From Saprospiraceae bacterium (lineage in GTDB: Bacteria > Bacteroidota > Bacteroidia > Chitinophagales > Saprospiraceae), in the NCBI GenBank assembly GCA_022844565.1, contig JALHLK010000006.1, positions 1-64,000 of the forward strand: a stretch of 64,000 nt of DNA, given 5' to 3'. The first letter of the stretch is position 1. The number at the start of each line of letters is the position of its first letter. A program made the translations under genes and the position numbers. The notes beneath the pieces were generated by a model. The model made no database searches. It saw only the letters and a program-made list of their open reading frames with translations, and was not told the DNA's origin. This document shows positions 33,905 through 43,526 of the stretch, piece by piece.

Positions 33905-35590
33905 TTGAAAACTAAAATTTTTGTGTTGAGAGCAGTATTTGTCTTATTTGGTTTTTTTATTCTATCGGCTGAAGTTTTTGGGCAGTATAATAGCCCTGTG
34001 CGGCATAAGACGTTATTAGGAGGAACTTTTGGAGAACTCAGAGGTACACATTTTCACGCAGGTATCGATTTCAAGCCTTCAAAACAAGGATATGAAGGAG
34101 ATCCTATTCTTTCAATTCAAGATGGTTATGTTGCTAGAATAAAAACCCAACGCGGTGGGTACGGAAGGGCGGTATATATCAATCATCCAAATGGCCAAAC
34201 TTCCGTGTATGGACATTTAAGTACCTTATCACATGACATAGAAAAACTGCTCAAGGCTTATCAAATGGAAAAGGAATCGTATGAAGTTGATTTAAACCTG
34301 AGACCTGATCAATTGCCTGTAAAGAAAGGGTATGTGATGGGTACAATGGGCAATGCAGGTCGGTCATTTGGTTCACACCTACATTTTGAGATAAGAGATA
34401 CGAAGACGGATGTTGCACTACATCCCTCAGACTTTGGCTTTAAACATTATGATACACAAGCACCTACCATTGTATCTTTGGGAATACATGGACTTTTGCC
34501 AGACTTTCACAGTAGATCGTACTACAGTGTTCATAATTTTTCTAAAACGGATAAACAAAATGTGACAGAGATACGCCTACCTGCTTGGAGTTGTGGTATA
34601 AGCTTATCGGCCTTTGATACACATAATGGAGCGCACAATAAAAATGGATATTACCAAGCCAAACTATATGTGGATGACACGTTGTACTACCAAATTAAAA
34701 TGGATAAAATATCTTACGATGAAGGTCCACTCATAAAATCATTTGTAGACTATCCTCTTCGTAAAAAAAAGAATAAAACAGAAGCTTTACTTTTTCAACT
34801 CCCCGCAAACCAAACGCTACCAATAAAATACGTTCACAAAAACGGTGTTTTCCAAGTTTCTAATTCAAAAGCTTCAAGAATCAGGGTCGAAGTATCTGAC
34901 CATGAAGGCAATACTTCTTACGCCCACCTGCATATCAAGCGAAGCGATTCTATCGTTGAACCCCAAATTCAACGCATCTTCGATCAATACCTCAAAGTTG
35001 AAGAATCGTACGAAAAACTAAACTTAAATCAACTCGTTCTAGATGTAAAGCCATACTCCTTCGCGAGAAATCAATACTTCGTGGCAAAAATGACAACAGA
35101 ATCACCAAAATGTATAAAAATAGGTGACAAAAACGAAGCATTATTGAAGTCTCTAGACGTCTGCATACCCATCAGTGAAGAGAGTATATCAGATAAAACT
35201 GTATTGACCCAGCGAGATGGGAATACTATCTTGGCTTTCAAAGGCAGTTATCAAAATGGCATGTGGTGTACATCCATTTCGGCCTTAGGAGATTATTGCT
35301 TTAGCACAGATACCATTGCCCCTACCATATCAGTATCTGCCAATCTTAAAAAACTTGTTGGTGTTAAAAACTTGAGTGCAACCCTTTATGACAACATGAG
35401 TCATAGACGTTCTTTCACTTACAAAGTGTTCATTGATAATACGTTTGTCCCTTGTGTCTATCGCGAGCTAAATCGAAGACTCACCATTCCTATAGGTCAA
35501 TTAAGCAAAGGTATGCATACAGTTTCGATACAATGTGTAGACGATGTTGGCAATAAATCAGCATGGAGGAATAATATTTTAATTCCTTAG
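33905..35590 (+). CDS. M23 family metallopeptidase (LytM-type), secreted
   Basis: 561 residues starting at TTG. Signal peptide about 1-26 (FFILSAEVFG). The peptidase domain (about 30-175) has the zinc motifs HFHAGIDF (H51, D55) and SHLHFEI (H158, H160), all present, so an active cell-wall endopeptidase is possible; an NGQTSVYGHLS strand lies between. The C-terminal 380 residues form an uncharacterised beta-rich region with Ig-like segments (DNMSHRRSFTYKVFID, VDDVGNKSAW). Position: behind a family B element and followed by a small membrane protein gene. Confidence 0.88.
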   Translation: MKTKIFVLRAVFVLFGFFILSAEVFGQYNSPVRHKTLLGGTFGELRGTHFHAGIDFKPSKQGYEGDPILSIQDGYVARIKTQRGGYGRAVYINHPNGQTSVYGHLSTLSHDIEKLLKAYQMEKESYEVDLNLRPDQLPVKKGYVMGTMGNAGRSFGSHLHFEIRDTKTDVALHPSDFGFKHYDTQAPTIVSLGIHGLLPDFHSRSYYSVHNFSKTDKQNVTEIRLPAWSCGISLSAFDTHNGAHNKNGYYQAKLYVDDTLYYQIKMDKISYDEGPLIKSFVDYPLRKKKNKTEALLFQLPANQTLPIKYVHKNGVFQVSNSKASRIRVEVSDHEGNTSYAHLHIKRSDSIVEPQIQRIFDQYLKVEESYEKLNLNQLVLDVKPYSFARNQYFVAKMTTESPKCIKIGDKNEALLKSLDVCIPISEESISDKTVLTQRDGNTILAFKGSYQNGMWCTSISALGDYCFSTDTIAPTISVSANLKKLVGVKNLSATLYDNMSHRRSFTYKVFIDNTFVPCVYRELNRRLTIPIGQLSKGMHTVSIQCVDDVGNKSAWRNNILIP

Positions 35591-35662
35591 TGATGAAAAT
35601 AGTCATTCATGATGTCCAAATATTGAGTGGTGCTTGTCTGAAAATTTCATAAAAAACATAAA

Positions 35663-35995
35663 ATGTGGACGACAGAATCTTTATGGTTTGAAACAGCAGT
35701 GGTAAGTATAATTTACGCTTTAGGAAATATTCTAATGGGACATTTTGAGGAGCAAACGCCAAAAATTCGCAGAGTAGGTAAGTTTTTATTGACCATTTTA
35801 ATTGTTTGTTGTATTTCATTTTATTTTGGGAGAATTATTGCAATGTCCTTGTTATCGCTATTTATACTACCTTTATTATACGTTCACGGCTATTATTTAC
35901 CAAAGAAAAAGGGTATAAATGGTTGGAATGGAGAACCAAAAAGTAAGTACTATGAATTTCGTAATTGGAATAAAGATATATTTTCAAAAAAATAA
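35663..35995 (+). CDS. Small membrane protein, unknown function
   Basis: 110 residues with an N-terminal amphipathic segment containing one helix (about 9-27) and two strong helices at about 40-60 and 63-80, then a soluble basic tail (YLPKKKGINGWNGEP to FSKK). No family recognised. Followed after 9 bp by the VOC-fold gene, so probably co-transcribed. Confidence 0.65.
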   Translation: MWTTESLWFETAVVSIIYALGNILMGHFEEQTPKIRRVGKFLLTILIVCCISFYFGRIIAMSLLSLFILPLLYVHGYYLPKKKGINGWNGEPKSKYYEFRNWNKDIFSKK

Positions 35996-36004
35996 ATCAG
36001 TTGT

Positions 36005-36382
36005 ATGAATTTAAATCAAATAACTATACCGTCTATAGACCTATCTGTATCTATCAAATTTTATCAAATGATAGGACTCAATCTCATTGTAGATGCTCAA
36101 CCGCATTATGCCAGATTTGAATGTATGGATGGTAATTCAACTTTTTCAATACACCTTGTAGAAGAACTACCCAATGGAAACGGAATTTGGGTGTATTTTG
36201 AATGTGAAAATATTGATGAGACGGTCAATGATCTTATGCAAAAAGGTATTGTGTTTGATGAAATGCCCAACGACAAAAGTTGGTTATGGAGAGAAGCCAG
36301 ATTGAGAGATCCAGACAATAATCAAATAATATTGTATTATGCTGGAAAAAATCGTCTTAACCCGCCTTGGAGATTAAATTGA
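36005..36382 (+). CDS. VOC family protein (glyoxalase/bleomycin-resistance fold)
   Basis: 125 residues, one full VOC domain made of two beta-alpha-beta-beta-beta units: LNQITIPSIDLSVSIKFYQMIGLNLI (start of the first), then IWVYFECENIDETVNDLMQKG and the closing WLWREARLRDPDNNQIILYYAG with the typical RDPDGN-like motif and possible metal-binding glutamate. The substrate is unknown; the family includes isomerases, dioxygenases and resistance proteins. Confidence 0.85.
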   Translation: MNLNQITIPSIDLSVSIKFYQMIGLNLIVDAQPHYARFECMDGNSTFSIHLVEELPNGNGIWVYFECENIDETVNDLMQKGIVFDEMPNDKSWLWREARLRDPDNNQIILYYAGKNRLNPPWRLN

Positions 36383-36493
36383 GAATAGTAAGAGAAAAAT
36401 CCAATCCAATGTAAGCATTCTGGATAAATGTGATGTGTAGATAACTATTGGTCAAGCGTCTTTAAGCCCAAACATTAAAAAATATTAACAAAA

Positions 36494-37009
36494 GTGAATA
36501 CAATTAATATTCGAAGACAATTAACCCTATTTGTAGAACCAGAAGATGCCGAGATAATTGAGCAAGTAAGACAAGAATTTAACCCACTCCAATTTGAATT
36601 AATTAAAGCCCATATCACCCTTTGTAGAGAAGATGAAATTCAAGACCTTGAAAAAGTAATTTCAAACTTACTTTTATTAACGTCGACAGAAATTAGTATA
36701 GAGGTAGGAAAAGTAATAAGGTTTGATAATGGCAAAGGTCTTTTGATTCCTGCAAAGGGTATCAATATTGAGTTTCAAGAGTTACGTAGACAAGTTTTAC
36801 ACGGTTTAATCGACAATCCAAGAGTGCAAGAACCACATATTACCTTAATGCACCCAAGGAATTCAACGTGCACCAACAAAATTTTTAAAATTATTAAAAA
36901 TATAAATTTTCCAAAAAAACTCAAATTTAAAAAGATCAGCCTAATAGAACAAAAAGATGGCCGTTGTTGGAATATTAAAAAAGAATTCGAACTTAAAACC
37001 TTTACTTAG
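36494..37009 (+). CDS. 2'-5' RNA ligase/phosphodiesterase family protein (2H superfamily)
   Basis: 171 residues from a GTG start. Two HxT motifs define the 2H fold active site: AHITL (H40, T42) and PHITL (H115, T117), spaced as expected in the ThpR/LigT group. The C-terminal basic tail (KKLKFKKISLIEQKDGRCWNIKKEF) is close to family ends. These proteins hydrolyse or ligate 2'-5' or cyclic phosphodiester bonds in RNA and nucleotides; the actual substrate here is unknown. Monocistronic. Confidence 0.85.
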   Translation: MNTINIRRQLTLFVEPEDAEIIEQVRQEFNPLQFELIKAHITLCREDEIQDLEKVISNLLLLTSTEISIEVGKVIRFDNGKGLLIPAKGINIEFQELRRQVLHGLIDNPRVQEPHITLMHPRNSTCTNKIFKIIKNINFPKKLKFKKISLIEQKDGRCWNIKKEFELKTFT

Positions 37010-37047
37010 ACTCAAGCAGTTTAGAATTTTAAACGGGTAGACTGATT

Positions 37048-37241
37048 GTGCTATGTCCAGATAAAAGCTTAATTAAATGTTGTACTTTTTCCAAATCTCT
37101 GCGTTAAAAATTCTCATCGTAGTGGTGCTATGCTTGCAGTAGTTGTGGCACGGAGACCACAGTTCCGAGCTAAAATCGTTTGCGACGATTTCTTAACGCT
37201 CTTCATCCATTTAAATTTAAGTCATTATCTAGAAATAGCAC
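37048..37241. mobile_element. MITE-like inverted-repeat element, family A copy 2
   Basis: 194 bp. Ends are GTGCTATGTCCAGATAA and the reverse complement of TTATCTAGAAATAGCAC. From 37055 on it matches, in opposite orientation, the copy at 351-504 (TTAATTAAATGTTGT, CTTTTTCCAAATCTCT, CGTTAAAAATTCTCA). The right half holds a private stretch including a short hairpin AAATCGTTTGCGACGATTT. No ORF. Lies between the 2H-family gene and accA. Confidence 0.65.
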
Positions 37242-37618
37242 TGGATTTCTTAACGCTAAATTTCTAAAGGCCAACCAAGAATAAGAAAATCCTCTAAATG
37301 TATACGCGCTTTAAGAGTTGAACTATTTATTATCTCTTGTAATGCCGAAATGGTTTCGAATATAGACGGTTGAATAATAAGCAATGAAGCACACTACAAT
37401 AATAAAAAGTAATCATAACAGTAAGAATAATGAGAAGCTAAAGTTTTGACATTTTCATTAAATCTAAACCTAATAAAATTTGACACTTAAACTTAATAAA
37501 AGTCACATTATAAATCAAATAAATATCAGTAATTGTAAAAAATATTGGTGATTTGGCTTTTTTTATGATGAAACCTTCATACCTTCGTCATTTAGTTGAT
37601 TAAACCAAAACTGATATA
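37242..37618. other. Intergenic region before accA
   Basis: About 380 bp with no gene. A possible accA promoter: -33 TTTGG near 37554 and -7-like TACCTTCG near 37580, with a spacer somewhat long (about 24 bp). Nothing else recognised. Confidence 0.35.
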
Positions 37619-38638
37619 ATGATATTTTTAGAGTTTGAAAAAGACCTTGAGACTTTGTATGAGCAACTTGAAAAAATCAAGGAAGTAGGCGATGGCGGTA
37701 TCATCGATGTTTCAGACAAAATAAAGGAACTTGAGAAAAAAATTGTTTCTTCTAAAAAGGAAATTTATAGTAATTTAAATGGCTGGCAAAAAGTCCAACT
37801 ATCTAGACATCCGGAGCGACCGTATAGTTTATATTATATAGATCAATTATGCTCGAAGTTTATAGAATTACACGGTGATCGATACTTTGGTGATGACAAG
37901 GCCATCGTAAGTGGTATAGGTAGGATCGGTACACAATCGGTTGTAATCATAGGACACCAAAAGGGTATCAACACAAAAATGCGACAATATCGTAATTTTG
38001 GTATGGCTAACCCTGAGGGCTATCGCAAGGCATTAAGATTGATGAAAATGGCAGAGCGATTTAACATGCCCGTGATTTGTCTCATCGATACCCCTGGGGC
38101 ATTTCCAGGGCTTGAAGCCGAAGAGCGTGGTCAAGCAGAAGCTATAGCTAGAAACTTATTCGAAATGGCACAGTTGAAAGTGCCTATCCTTTGTTATATC
38201 ATCGGTGAAGGGGCTTCGGGAGGTGCATTAGGTATTGGAGTAGGAGATAGAGTGTGTATGTTAGAAAATACATGGTACACGGTGATTTCCCCTGAATCTT
38301 GTTCGTCTATTCTATGGCGGAGTTGGGATTATAAAGAAATTGCTGCAGAGGCGCTTAAATTAACCGCTGATCATATGTTGAAATTTGGATTAATTGACGA
38401 CATTATTCCCGAACCACTAGGTGGAGCTCATACTGATCCAGAAAAGATGGCAAAAACCATTAAAGCTCATATTAAAAAAGAATTGAGCGTTTTGATGGAA
38501 ATGGATCCTGAAGAAAGAATTAATCAAAGAATCGCAAAGTATGATAGAATGGGTAGTTTTGAAATAGAAATCCCCGTCATCGAAGAAGAAATCGTTCCAA
38601 AGGATAAAAAGCCCAAAAAAGGTAAAACAAATACCTAA
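37619..38638 (+). CDS. accA: Acetyl-CoA carboxylase carboxyltransferase subunit alpha
   Basis: 339 residues, 20 more than in E. coli, the excess being a lysine/glutamate-rich C-terminal tail (about 310-339). The crotonase-type carboxyltransferase core has [29 protein letters not shown], the oxyanion-hole region [17 protein letters not shown] and [15 protein letters not shown]. With the beta subunit it moves the carboxyl group from carboxybiotin to acetyl-CoA, the first committed step of fatty acid synthesis. accD, accB and accC are not in the window. A membrane transporter gene follows after 11 bp. Confidence 0.95.
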   Translation: MIFLEFEKDLETLYEQLEKIKEVGDGGIIDVSDKIKELEKKIVSSKKEIYSNLNGWQKVQLSRHPERPYSLYYIDQLCSKFIELHGDRYFGDDKAIVSGIGRIGTQSVVIIGHQKGINTKMRQYRNFGMANPEGYRKALRLMKMAERFNMPVICLIDTPGAFPGLEAEERGQAEAIARNLFEMAQLKVPILCYIIGEGASGGALGIGVGDRVCMLENTWYTVISPESCSSILWRSWDYKEIAAEALKLTADHMLKFGLIDDIIPEPLGGAHTDPEKMAKTIKAHIKKELSVLMEMDPEERINQRIAKYDRMGSFEIEIPVIEEEIVPKDKKPKKGKTNT

Positions 38639-38649
38639 TAGATAAGTCG

Positions 38650-39924
38650 ATGAAATTTGATAAAAAATATCTTTTAGCACTTATACCAATACTTTTATTA
38701 GCTGCTATTTTATATTATTTTAGAGAAATCGTATCTTATATCATTATTGCATGGGTCTTATCAATGATTGGTGCACCATTAGTGACTTTTTTGAGAACGT
38801 ATCTGGGTAAAACCGGTTCCGCTTTAATTACACTTTCTCTTTTTGGTCTGTTATTATTATTGTCATTATACTTATTCATACCGTCACTTGTCACCCAGGC
38901 TAAAAATCTCTCCAACGTTGATTACAATAAAGTGGTCCACACGGTAGAGGAACCATTAGAGGATTGGGAAAACTGGTTAGTTGATAAAGGACTACTCAAG
39001 CCATCAGAAAGTACAATTGATTCAAATATTCAAGTTCAAAAAGAAAGCGAACCCCTTTTTGACCAAACAATTGTATTAGATAGTATGCTTAATCCTATAG
39101 ACAGCACATACCTCACCCACGTAGCTATCAATGTCAAAATAGACGCCTCAGAATTACTCAACTTATCTAAAATCGAAGAAGAAAAGAAAAACCAATCAAC
39201 CGAATCTGACTTTTTCAAACGAATACGAGAAAACATCGTTTATTATGTTAATCCTCAAAGGATACAATCTGTATTTTCTGCAACATTCAGTGCATTTGGC
39301 AATATAGTTGTTGGTACTATGTCTGTATTTTTCATTGCCTTTTTCTTCTTAAAAGAACAAGGTTTATTTTATGAAATGGTTAAAACTTTAGTGCCCATTA
39401 GATACGAAAGTCATATGATGCATATAGTTGATGATTCTAGTAAATTGTTGATTCGGTACTTTATCGGTATCTTATCTCAAATGACAATCATCTTGGTATA
39501 TTTATCTGTCTTATTAAAAATTCTTAGTGTCGAAAATGCTTTGCTCATTGCTTTTTTTGCAGCTATCACCAATGTCATACCTTATATTGGGCCTATGATA
39601 GGATTTTTCGTAAGTCTTGTTATCACTATATCTGCTAATCTCGATGTGCCATTTTACGATGAGTTGATGCCTGTCCTTATAAAACTAGCCATTGCTTTTG
39701 GTACTATGCAGTTGATTGATAATTTTATATTACAACCTGTCATTTTCTCAAAAAGCGTAAAGGCTCACCCATTAGAAATTTTTATTGTTGTATTAGTAGG
39801 TGCTAAAATAGGTGGAATTTTGGGTATGGTGATTGCCATTCCTTTATACACCGTATTTAGAGTTCTAGCCAAAGTCTTTTTTAGTGAATTTAAGATAATA
39901 CAGCAACTTACTAAGAATATTTAA
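38650..39924 (+). CDS. AI-2E family transporter (PerM-like)
   Basis: 424 residues with about eight membrane helices: three or four at the N-terminus (residues 8-95), a long soluble loop (about 95-205, rich in charged residues), then the rest (215-415), including the conserved ITNVIPYIGPMIGFFVS signature near 297-315 and the closing IGGILGMVIAIPLYTVFRV. The family holds exporters of the AI-2 signal and sodium/proton antiporters; the substrate is not given by sequence. Likely co-transcribed with accA. Confidence 0.88.
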   Translation: MKFDKKYLLALIPILLLAAILYYFREIVSYIIIAWVLSMIGAPLVTFLRTYLGKTGSALITLSLFGLLLLLSLYLFIPSLVTQAKNLSNVDYNKVVHTVEEPLEDWENWLVDKGLLKPSESTIDSNIQVQKESEPLFDQTIVLDSMLNPIDSTYLTHVAINVKIDASELLNLSKIEEEKKNQSTESDFFKRIRENIVYYVNPQRIQSVFSATFSAFGNIVVGTMSVFFIAFFFLKEQGLFYEMVKTLVPIRYESHMMHIVDDSSKLLIRYFIGILSQMTIILVYLSVLLKILSVENALLIAFFAAITNVIPYIGPMIGFFVSLVITISANLDVPFYDELMPVLIKLAIAFGTMQLIDNFILQPVIFSKSVKAHPLEIFIVVLVGAKIGGILGMVIAIPLYTVFRVLAKVFFSEFKIIQQLTKNI

Positions 39925-40104
39925 GGAATTATTGAATGCCAGAATGTTGGAATGCAAGAACGATTTCCACATTATTACCTAATGCTCTTTGTGTTCCTTT
40001 GTGCCTTTGTGGTTCAAAAATATTGCTTGAAATGTATGAATGAAAAAATAATTTCCACACACACCCAACAAGCTAATACACCAAAGCGCTAATATACCAA
40101 ATCG
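39925..40104. repeat. Text-like fuzzy repeats between convergent genes
   Basis: CTTTGTGTTCCTTTGTGCCTT near 39989 and a series of CCAAAGCGCTAATATACCAA-like phrases near 40080-40120. A related TTTGTGCCTTATGGTTC phrase is at 11911. No gene and no hairpin terminator seen. Confidence 0.4.
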
Positions 40105-40656
40105 CTAATCCACCAACCCGCTATTATCAAACTCGCCTCTAAACAAAAGCGCATTTTTAATATGGGCCAAATGATGCTCACCATGCCAAGCATAGAGTGC
40201 TAAAACATCTTTCATCATCCACTCTTTTTTACTCTCCGGATGGAAGTATGTCTTTTCGAAGTCTTCGTCGCTCATTGACCTAAACAAAGCAGTCCATTTA
40301 CTGTGCAAACCTTTGATAATGGCTATTGATGCATCTACAAGCTCATACGTACAATCGTCCAATTGGACAAAAGCATTTTCATCATATGGCTTGATCGTAG
40401 GATTTTCCTCTGTTAGAGAAAGTTTTAATCTAACAAAAGCATTCATATGACTATCAGCTATGTGGTGGACCACTTGTCTGATATTCCAACCATCAGGTCG
40501 ATATACAAACTCATATTCTTCTTTGGTTAAGTTGCCAATTAAGTCAATTAACAATTCAGGTAATTGTTCTATTTTCGCAATGAGTTCTTTTTTAATATCT
40601 TTGGTAAACTCCGTTGGTCTTTGATATTTACCTACTGGGTATTTTAAATTTTCCAT
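40105..40656 (-). CDS. YfiT-type DinB-fold protein (bacillithiol transferase family)
   Basis: 183 residues, a four-helix DinB/YfiT fold. The opening YPVGKYQRP and the metal-site histidines in QVVHHIADSHMNA and in WHGEHHLAHI match the YfiT subgroup annotated as thiol (bacillithiol) transferase. In this family three histidines bind a divalent metal. The thiol cofactor used in this organism is not shown by the window. Located 24 bp downstream of rimM, in the same direction, so likely co-transcribed. Confidence 0.85.
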   Translation of the reverse strand: MENLKYPVGKYQRPTEFTKDIKKELIAKIEQLPELLIDLIGNLTKEEYEFVYRPDGWNIRQVVHHIADSHMNAFVRLKLSLTEENPTIKPYDENAFVQLDDCTYELVDASIAIIKGLHSKWTALFRSMSDEDFEKTYFHPESKKEWMMKDVLALYAWHGEHHLAHIKNALLFRGEFDNSGLVD

Positions 40657-40679
40657 AGTATAGTTTATCTTATTTAAAT

Positions 40680-41219
40680 TTATTCTTCTTCGTCCATATC
40701 TAGTAATCCAGAAGGTAAGTTCATCACAATTTCTTTGTGTTTTGGATCAATACCCATAAGCCAATCTTCTACAAAGGGGATTAATACATCTTCTTCTGAC
40801 CCCTCTCTTGTAGCCAACAGCATATTTTGTCCAGGATATTCTTTGATGTCTCTAATTATACAAGATATCCCAGAGTTTTGGTCAAAAATTGTAAAACCGA
40901 TCAACTCGTTGGTTTGCAATAAGAGATCAGTTTGATATTCATTGATGTTGATTTGCAAGTCTGATACAAATATTTCTTTATTGGCAATATTGGCTATCTT
41001 ATCGATATCATTTAGGTCTTCAAATTTGACCAATATTTCATTTTGGTCGTCAAATTTGTCAATGAAATAAGGTACATATTGGCCCCTTTCCCAGACATAA
41101 ATATGGTCAATTTTATCCAAGAGGTGTTCATAGCTTTCTTCTACGAAAAAACGAACTTTCCCATCTTTTCCAAAGCTTTTACCAAGTCCACCGATCTTGA
41201 GGTATTGAGTTGTCTGCAT
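40680..41219 (-). CDS. rimM: Ribosome maturation factor RimM
   Basis: 179 residues. N-terminal RimM beta-barrel (about 3-85: LKIGGLGKSFGKDGKVRFF start and an AIANKEIFVSDL-like end) and C-terminal PRC-barrel (about 98-170: LIGFTIFDQNSGISCIIRDI to PFVEDWLMGIDPKHKEIVMNLPSGLLDM). It binds S19 and helps 30S subunit maturation. The first barrel departs from the norm where GxVR is usual, but the ending GLLDMDEEE is typical. rpsP and trmD are not adjacent. Confidence 0.9.
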   Translation of the reverse strand: MQTTQYLKIGGLGKSFGKDGKVRFFVEESYEHLLDKIDHIYVWERGQYVPYFIDKFDDQNEILVKFEDLNDIDKIANIANKEIFVSDLQININEYQTDLLLQTNELIGFTIFDQNSGISCIIRDIKEYPGQNMLLATREGSEEDVLIPFVEDWLMGIDPKHKEIVMNLPSGLLDMDEEE

Positions 41220-41283
41220 ATCTATTTTAGAATGTTATGAAAAATTTAGATAAAGAAACTATTTCTACAGTTTGTCAAAAGTA

Positions 41284-42576
41284 CTAAAATTCATAGTGGC
41301 CGTGCCAAAACTGCCTTATTTTTTCTATCATTTTTTGTTCAGCAGCGTTGCTATTCGATTTATAAAACGGATGTTTGGATATTTCAGGAGGGAGAAATTC
41401 TTGAAAAGCAAATGAATTATCAAAATCGTGTGAATATTTATAATCCTTGCCGTAATCTATTTGCTTCATGTACGTTGTCACCGCATTTCTGAGATCCAAA
41501 GGAATCTGATAATGAGGATTTTTTGCCACCATATCATACGCTCTACCTATTGCTACATATGCACTATTGCTCTTTGGAGATGATGCCAAATAGATAGCGC
41601 ATTGGGACATGACTATTCTGCCTTCGGGCATACCTATCTGATGCACCGCTTGAAAAGTATTATTGGCCAGAAGTAAAGCATTTGGATTGGCAAGACCAAT
41701 ATCTTCAGATGCTAGGATAATCATTCTACGACATATGAAAAGTGGGTCCTCGCCACCCAGCAACATTTTGGCTAAATAATAAACCGCTGCATTTGGGTCA
41801 GAACCACGCACCGATTTGATAAATGCAGAAATCGTATCATAATGTCCCTCTCCTGTTTTGTCATACAATCCTAAGTTGCTGCTCACTGTTTCGAGTGCAA
41901 CTTCATCATTTATTACAATTTCAGCATCGGACGTATCAGATTTCTTTAGAGATACGATAAGTTCTAGGACATTCAAAAGTCTTCGGGCATCCCCACCACT
42001 CAGTTTGATCAATTGATCATATTCTTCAATCTTAATTGGAAGCCTTTTAAGGTAAAAATCAGTTTTAACTGCTGTATCTACCAAGGAAGTGAGTTCTTCA
42101 TGAGATAAGGCATTAAGTTTATATACTTGACACCGAGATAATAAAGCTGAGATGACTTCGAAGGAGGGATTTTCGGTGGTGGCCCCAATGAGTGCTATTG
42201 TACCTTTCTCCACAGCACCCAATAGGGAATCTTGTTGTGCCTTACTAAATCTGTGTATCTCGTCAATGAAAAGAATAGGTTTGGGTTGAGAAAAGAATCT
42301 TTGACTTTCAGCTTTTTCTATTGCGTCTCTGATGTCTTTGACACCGCTATTGATTGCAGAAAGCATATAAAAAGGCCTGTTGAGCGTGGTTGCTATGATG
42401 GATGCTAAACTTGTTTTACCTACTCCGGGAGGACCCCAAAGTATGAATGATGGTATATTGCCCTGTTCTATCGCTTTACGCAAAGCAGTGTTCTCACCGA
42501 TAACATGTTTTTGTCCAACATAGTCATTCAATGATTTTGGTCGTAATCTTTCTGCAAGTGGAATGTTATCGATCAC
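41284..42576 (-). CDS. rarA: Replication-associated recombination protein A (RarA/MgsA AAA+ ATPase)
   Basis: 430 residues. Walker A GPPGVGKT at 48-55, Walker B FIDEIHRF at about 103-110, sensor 1 ATTENPSFEV, arginine finger in SALLSRCQVY, and the MgsA C-terminal domain (from about 255: ISAFIKSVRGSDPNAAVYYLAKML). The enzyme acts at stalled replication forks. Length as expected. Monocistronic with a 60-bp gap to the thioredoxin-like gene. Confidence 0.94.
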   Translation of the reverse strand: MIDNIPLAERLRPKSLNDYVGQKHVIGENTALRKAIEQGNIPSFILWGPPGVGKTSLASIIATTLNRPFYMLSAINSGVKDIRDAIEKAESQRFFSQPKPILFIDEIHRFSKAQQDSLLGAVEKGTIALIGATTENPSFEVISALLSRCQVYKLNALSHEELTSLVDTAVKTDFYLKRLPIKIEEYDQLIKLSGGDARRLLNVLELIVSLKKSDTSDAEIVINDEVALETVSSNLGLYDKTGEGHYDTISAFIKSVRGSDPNAAVYYLAKMLLGGEDPLFICRRMIILASEDIGLANPNALLLANNTFQAVHQIGMPEGRIVMSQCAIYLASSPKSNSAYVAIGRAYDMVAKNPHYQIPLDLRNAVTTYMKQIDYGKDYKYSHDFDNSFAFQEFLPPEISKHPFYKSNSNAAEQKMIEKIRQFWHGHYEF

Positions 42577-42671
42577 CTTTTATGGTAGTTTATAAAAAGG
42601 TAAAGCTACAAAATACGATTAGTAATTTATAGAAAACTCATTAGAAGAGATAAAAAGAGTTGTTAATTTAA

Positions 42672-43232
42672 TTATTCTTTATCAGGTCCTCCTGCTGGTA
42701 TTCCTTCTTGGAATGTTTTAGTGTAGGCTCTCCACGATATGGTTTTATAACTGTCACTTCCATAGTACTTAATGATCATATCCATATCAAGACAATTTTT
42801 AAAACCATCAATAGACTGTTTTACTTTTAAATTTTCATCGATGATGATGATGGAAGGCAATTTTAACTTTCCTTCGAGTAATTCGTAAGCTAGTTCATGA
42901 TATCCACGAGGGTAAGACTTCTGATACTCATAAGTTTGGCCATCAAAAACTATTTTCTCTTTGTATTCTGCATCAAGTTTTACAGCATAGTAATGTTCAT
43001 TGATGTATTTAGCAATTTTATCTTCAGAGAAAGTAGTTTCTTCCATCTTTTTACACCATTTACACCACTCGGTATAAACATCGATAAAAATCTTACGAGG
43101 TTTGACCTCAGATTTTTTCAAAGCTTCCTCCATAGACATCCACCTCACCTTGTTTTGTGCACTAATTTTAGATGTTGCAAAACTCAGCAATGCGATTCCG
43201 ATGACAATATGTAAACTACCTTTCCTAATCAT
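42672..43232 (-). CDS. Secreted thioredoxin-fold protein
   Basis: 186 residues from the ATG at 43232, which gives a good signal peptide (MIRKGSLHIVIGIALLSF, then SKISAQ); a longer version from 43268 would bury the signal. The active-site motif WCKWCKKME (CxxC) follows VYTEWC, and a cis-proline segment SIIIIDEN appears later, so it is a periplasmic disulfide-active thioredoxin of the kind with PF13899-like or DUF255-like sequence. The ending GIPAGGPDKE is polar. Role: reduction or repair of exported proteins, inferred. Confidence 0.82.
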   Translation of the reverse strand: MIRKGSLHIVIGIALLSFATSKISAQNKVRWMSMEEALKKSEVKPRKIFIDVYTEWCKWCKKMEETTFSEDKIAKYINEHYYAVKLDAEYKEKIVFDGQTYEYQKSYPRGYHELAYELLEGKLKLPSIIIIDENLKVKQSIDGFKNCLDMDMIIKYYGSDSYKTISWRAYTKTFQEGIPAGGPDKE

Positions 43233-43526
43233 ACCACAAAAATAATGGTGCAAGATCATTATTTCCAAATGCTTAACTTTACTTAAGAGTTATTTTATAA
43301 ATTTTTTAACTTTTAATCGATGGATTTGACTGATTTGTCGATTATGGGGTCAAATGATGTTGAAATTTGTGTGGTAATAGAGTAAATTAAAAATAAAATT
43401 TAGGTGAAAAAGAACCAAAACTACGATTCAGCTGAAAGGAGACTGGACTTATGTTGATTTGTTCCAAAAGCCAAGTGCTAAGATACCAAAATAAGGACAT
43501 AAAGCCTTTTCGATATAAGCATATTT

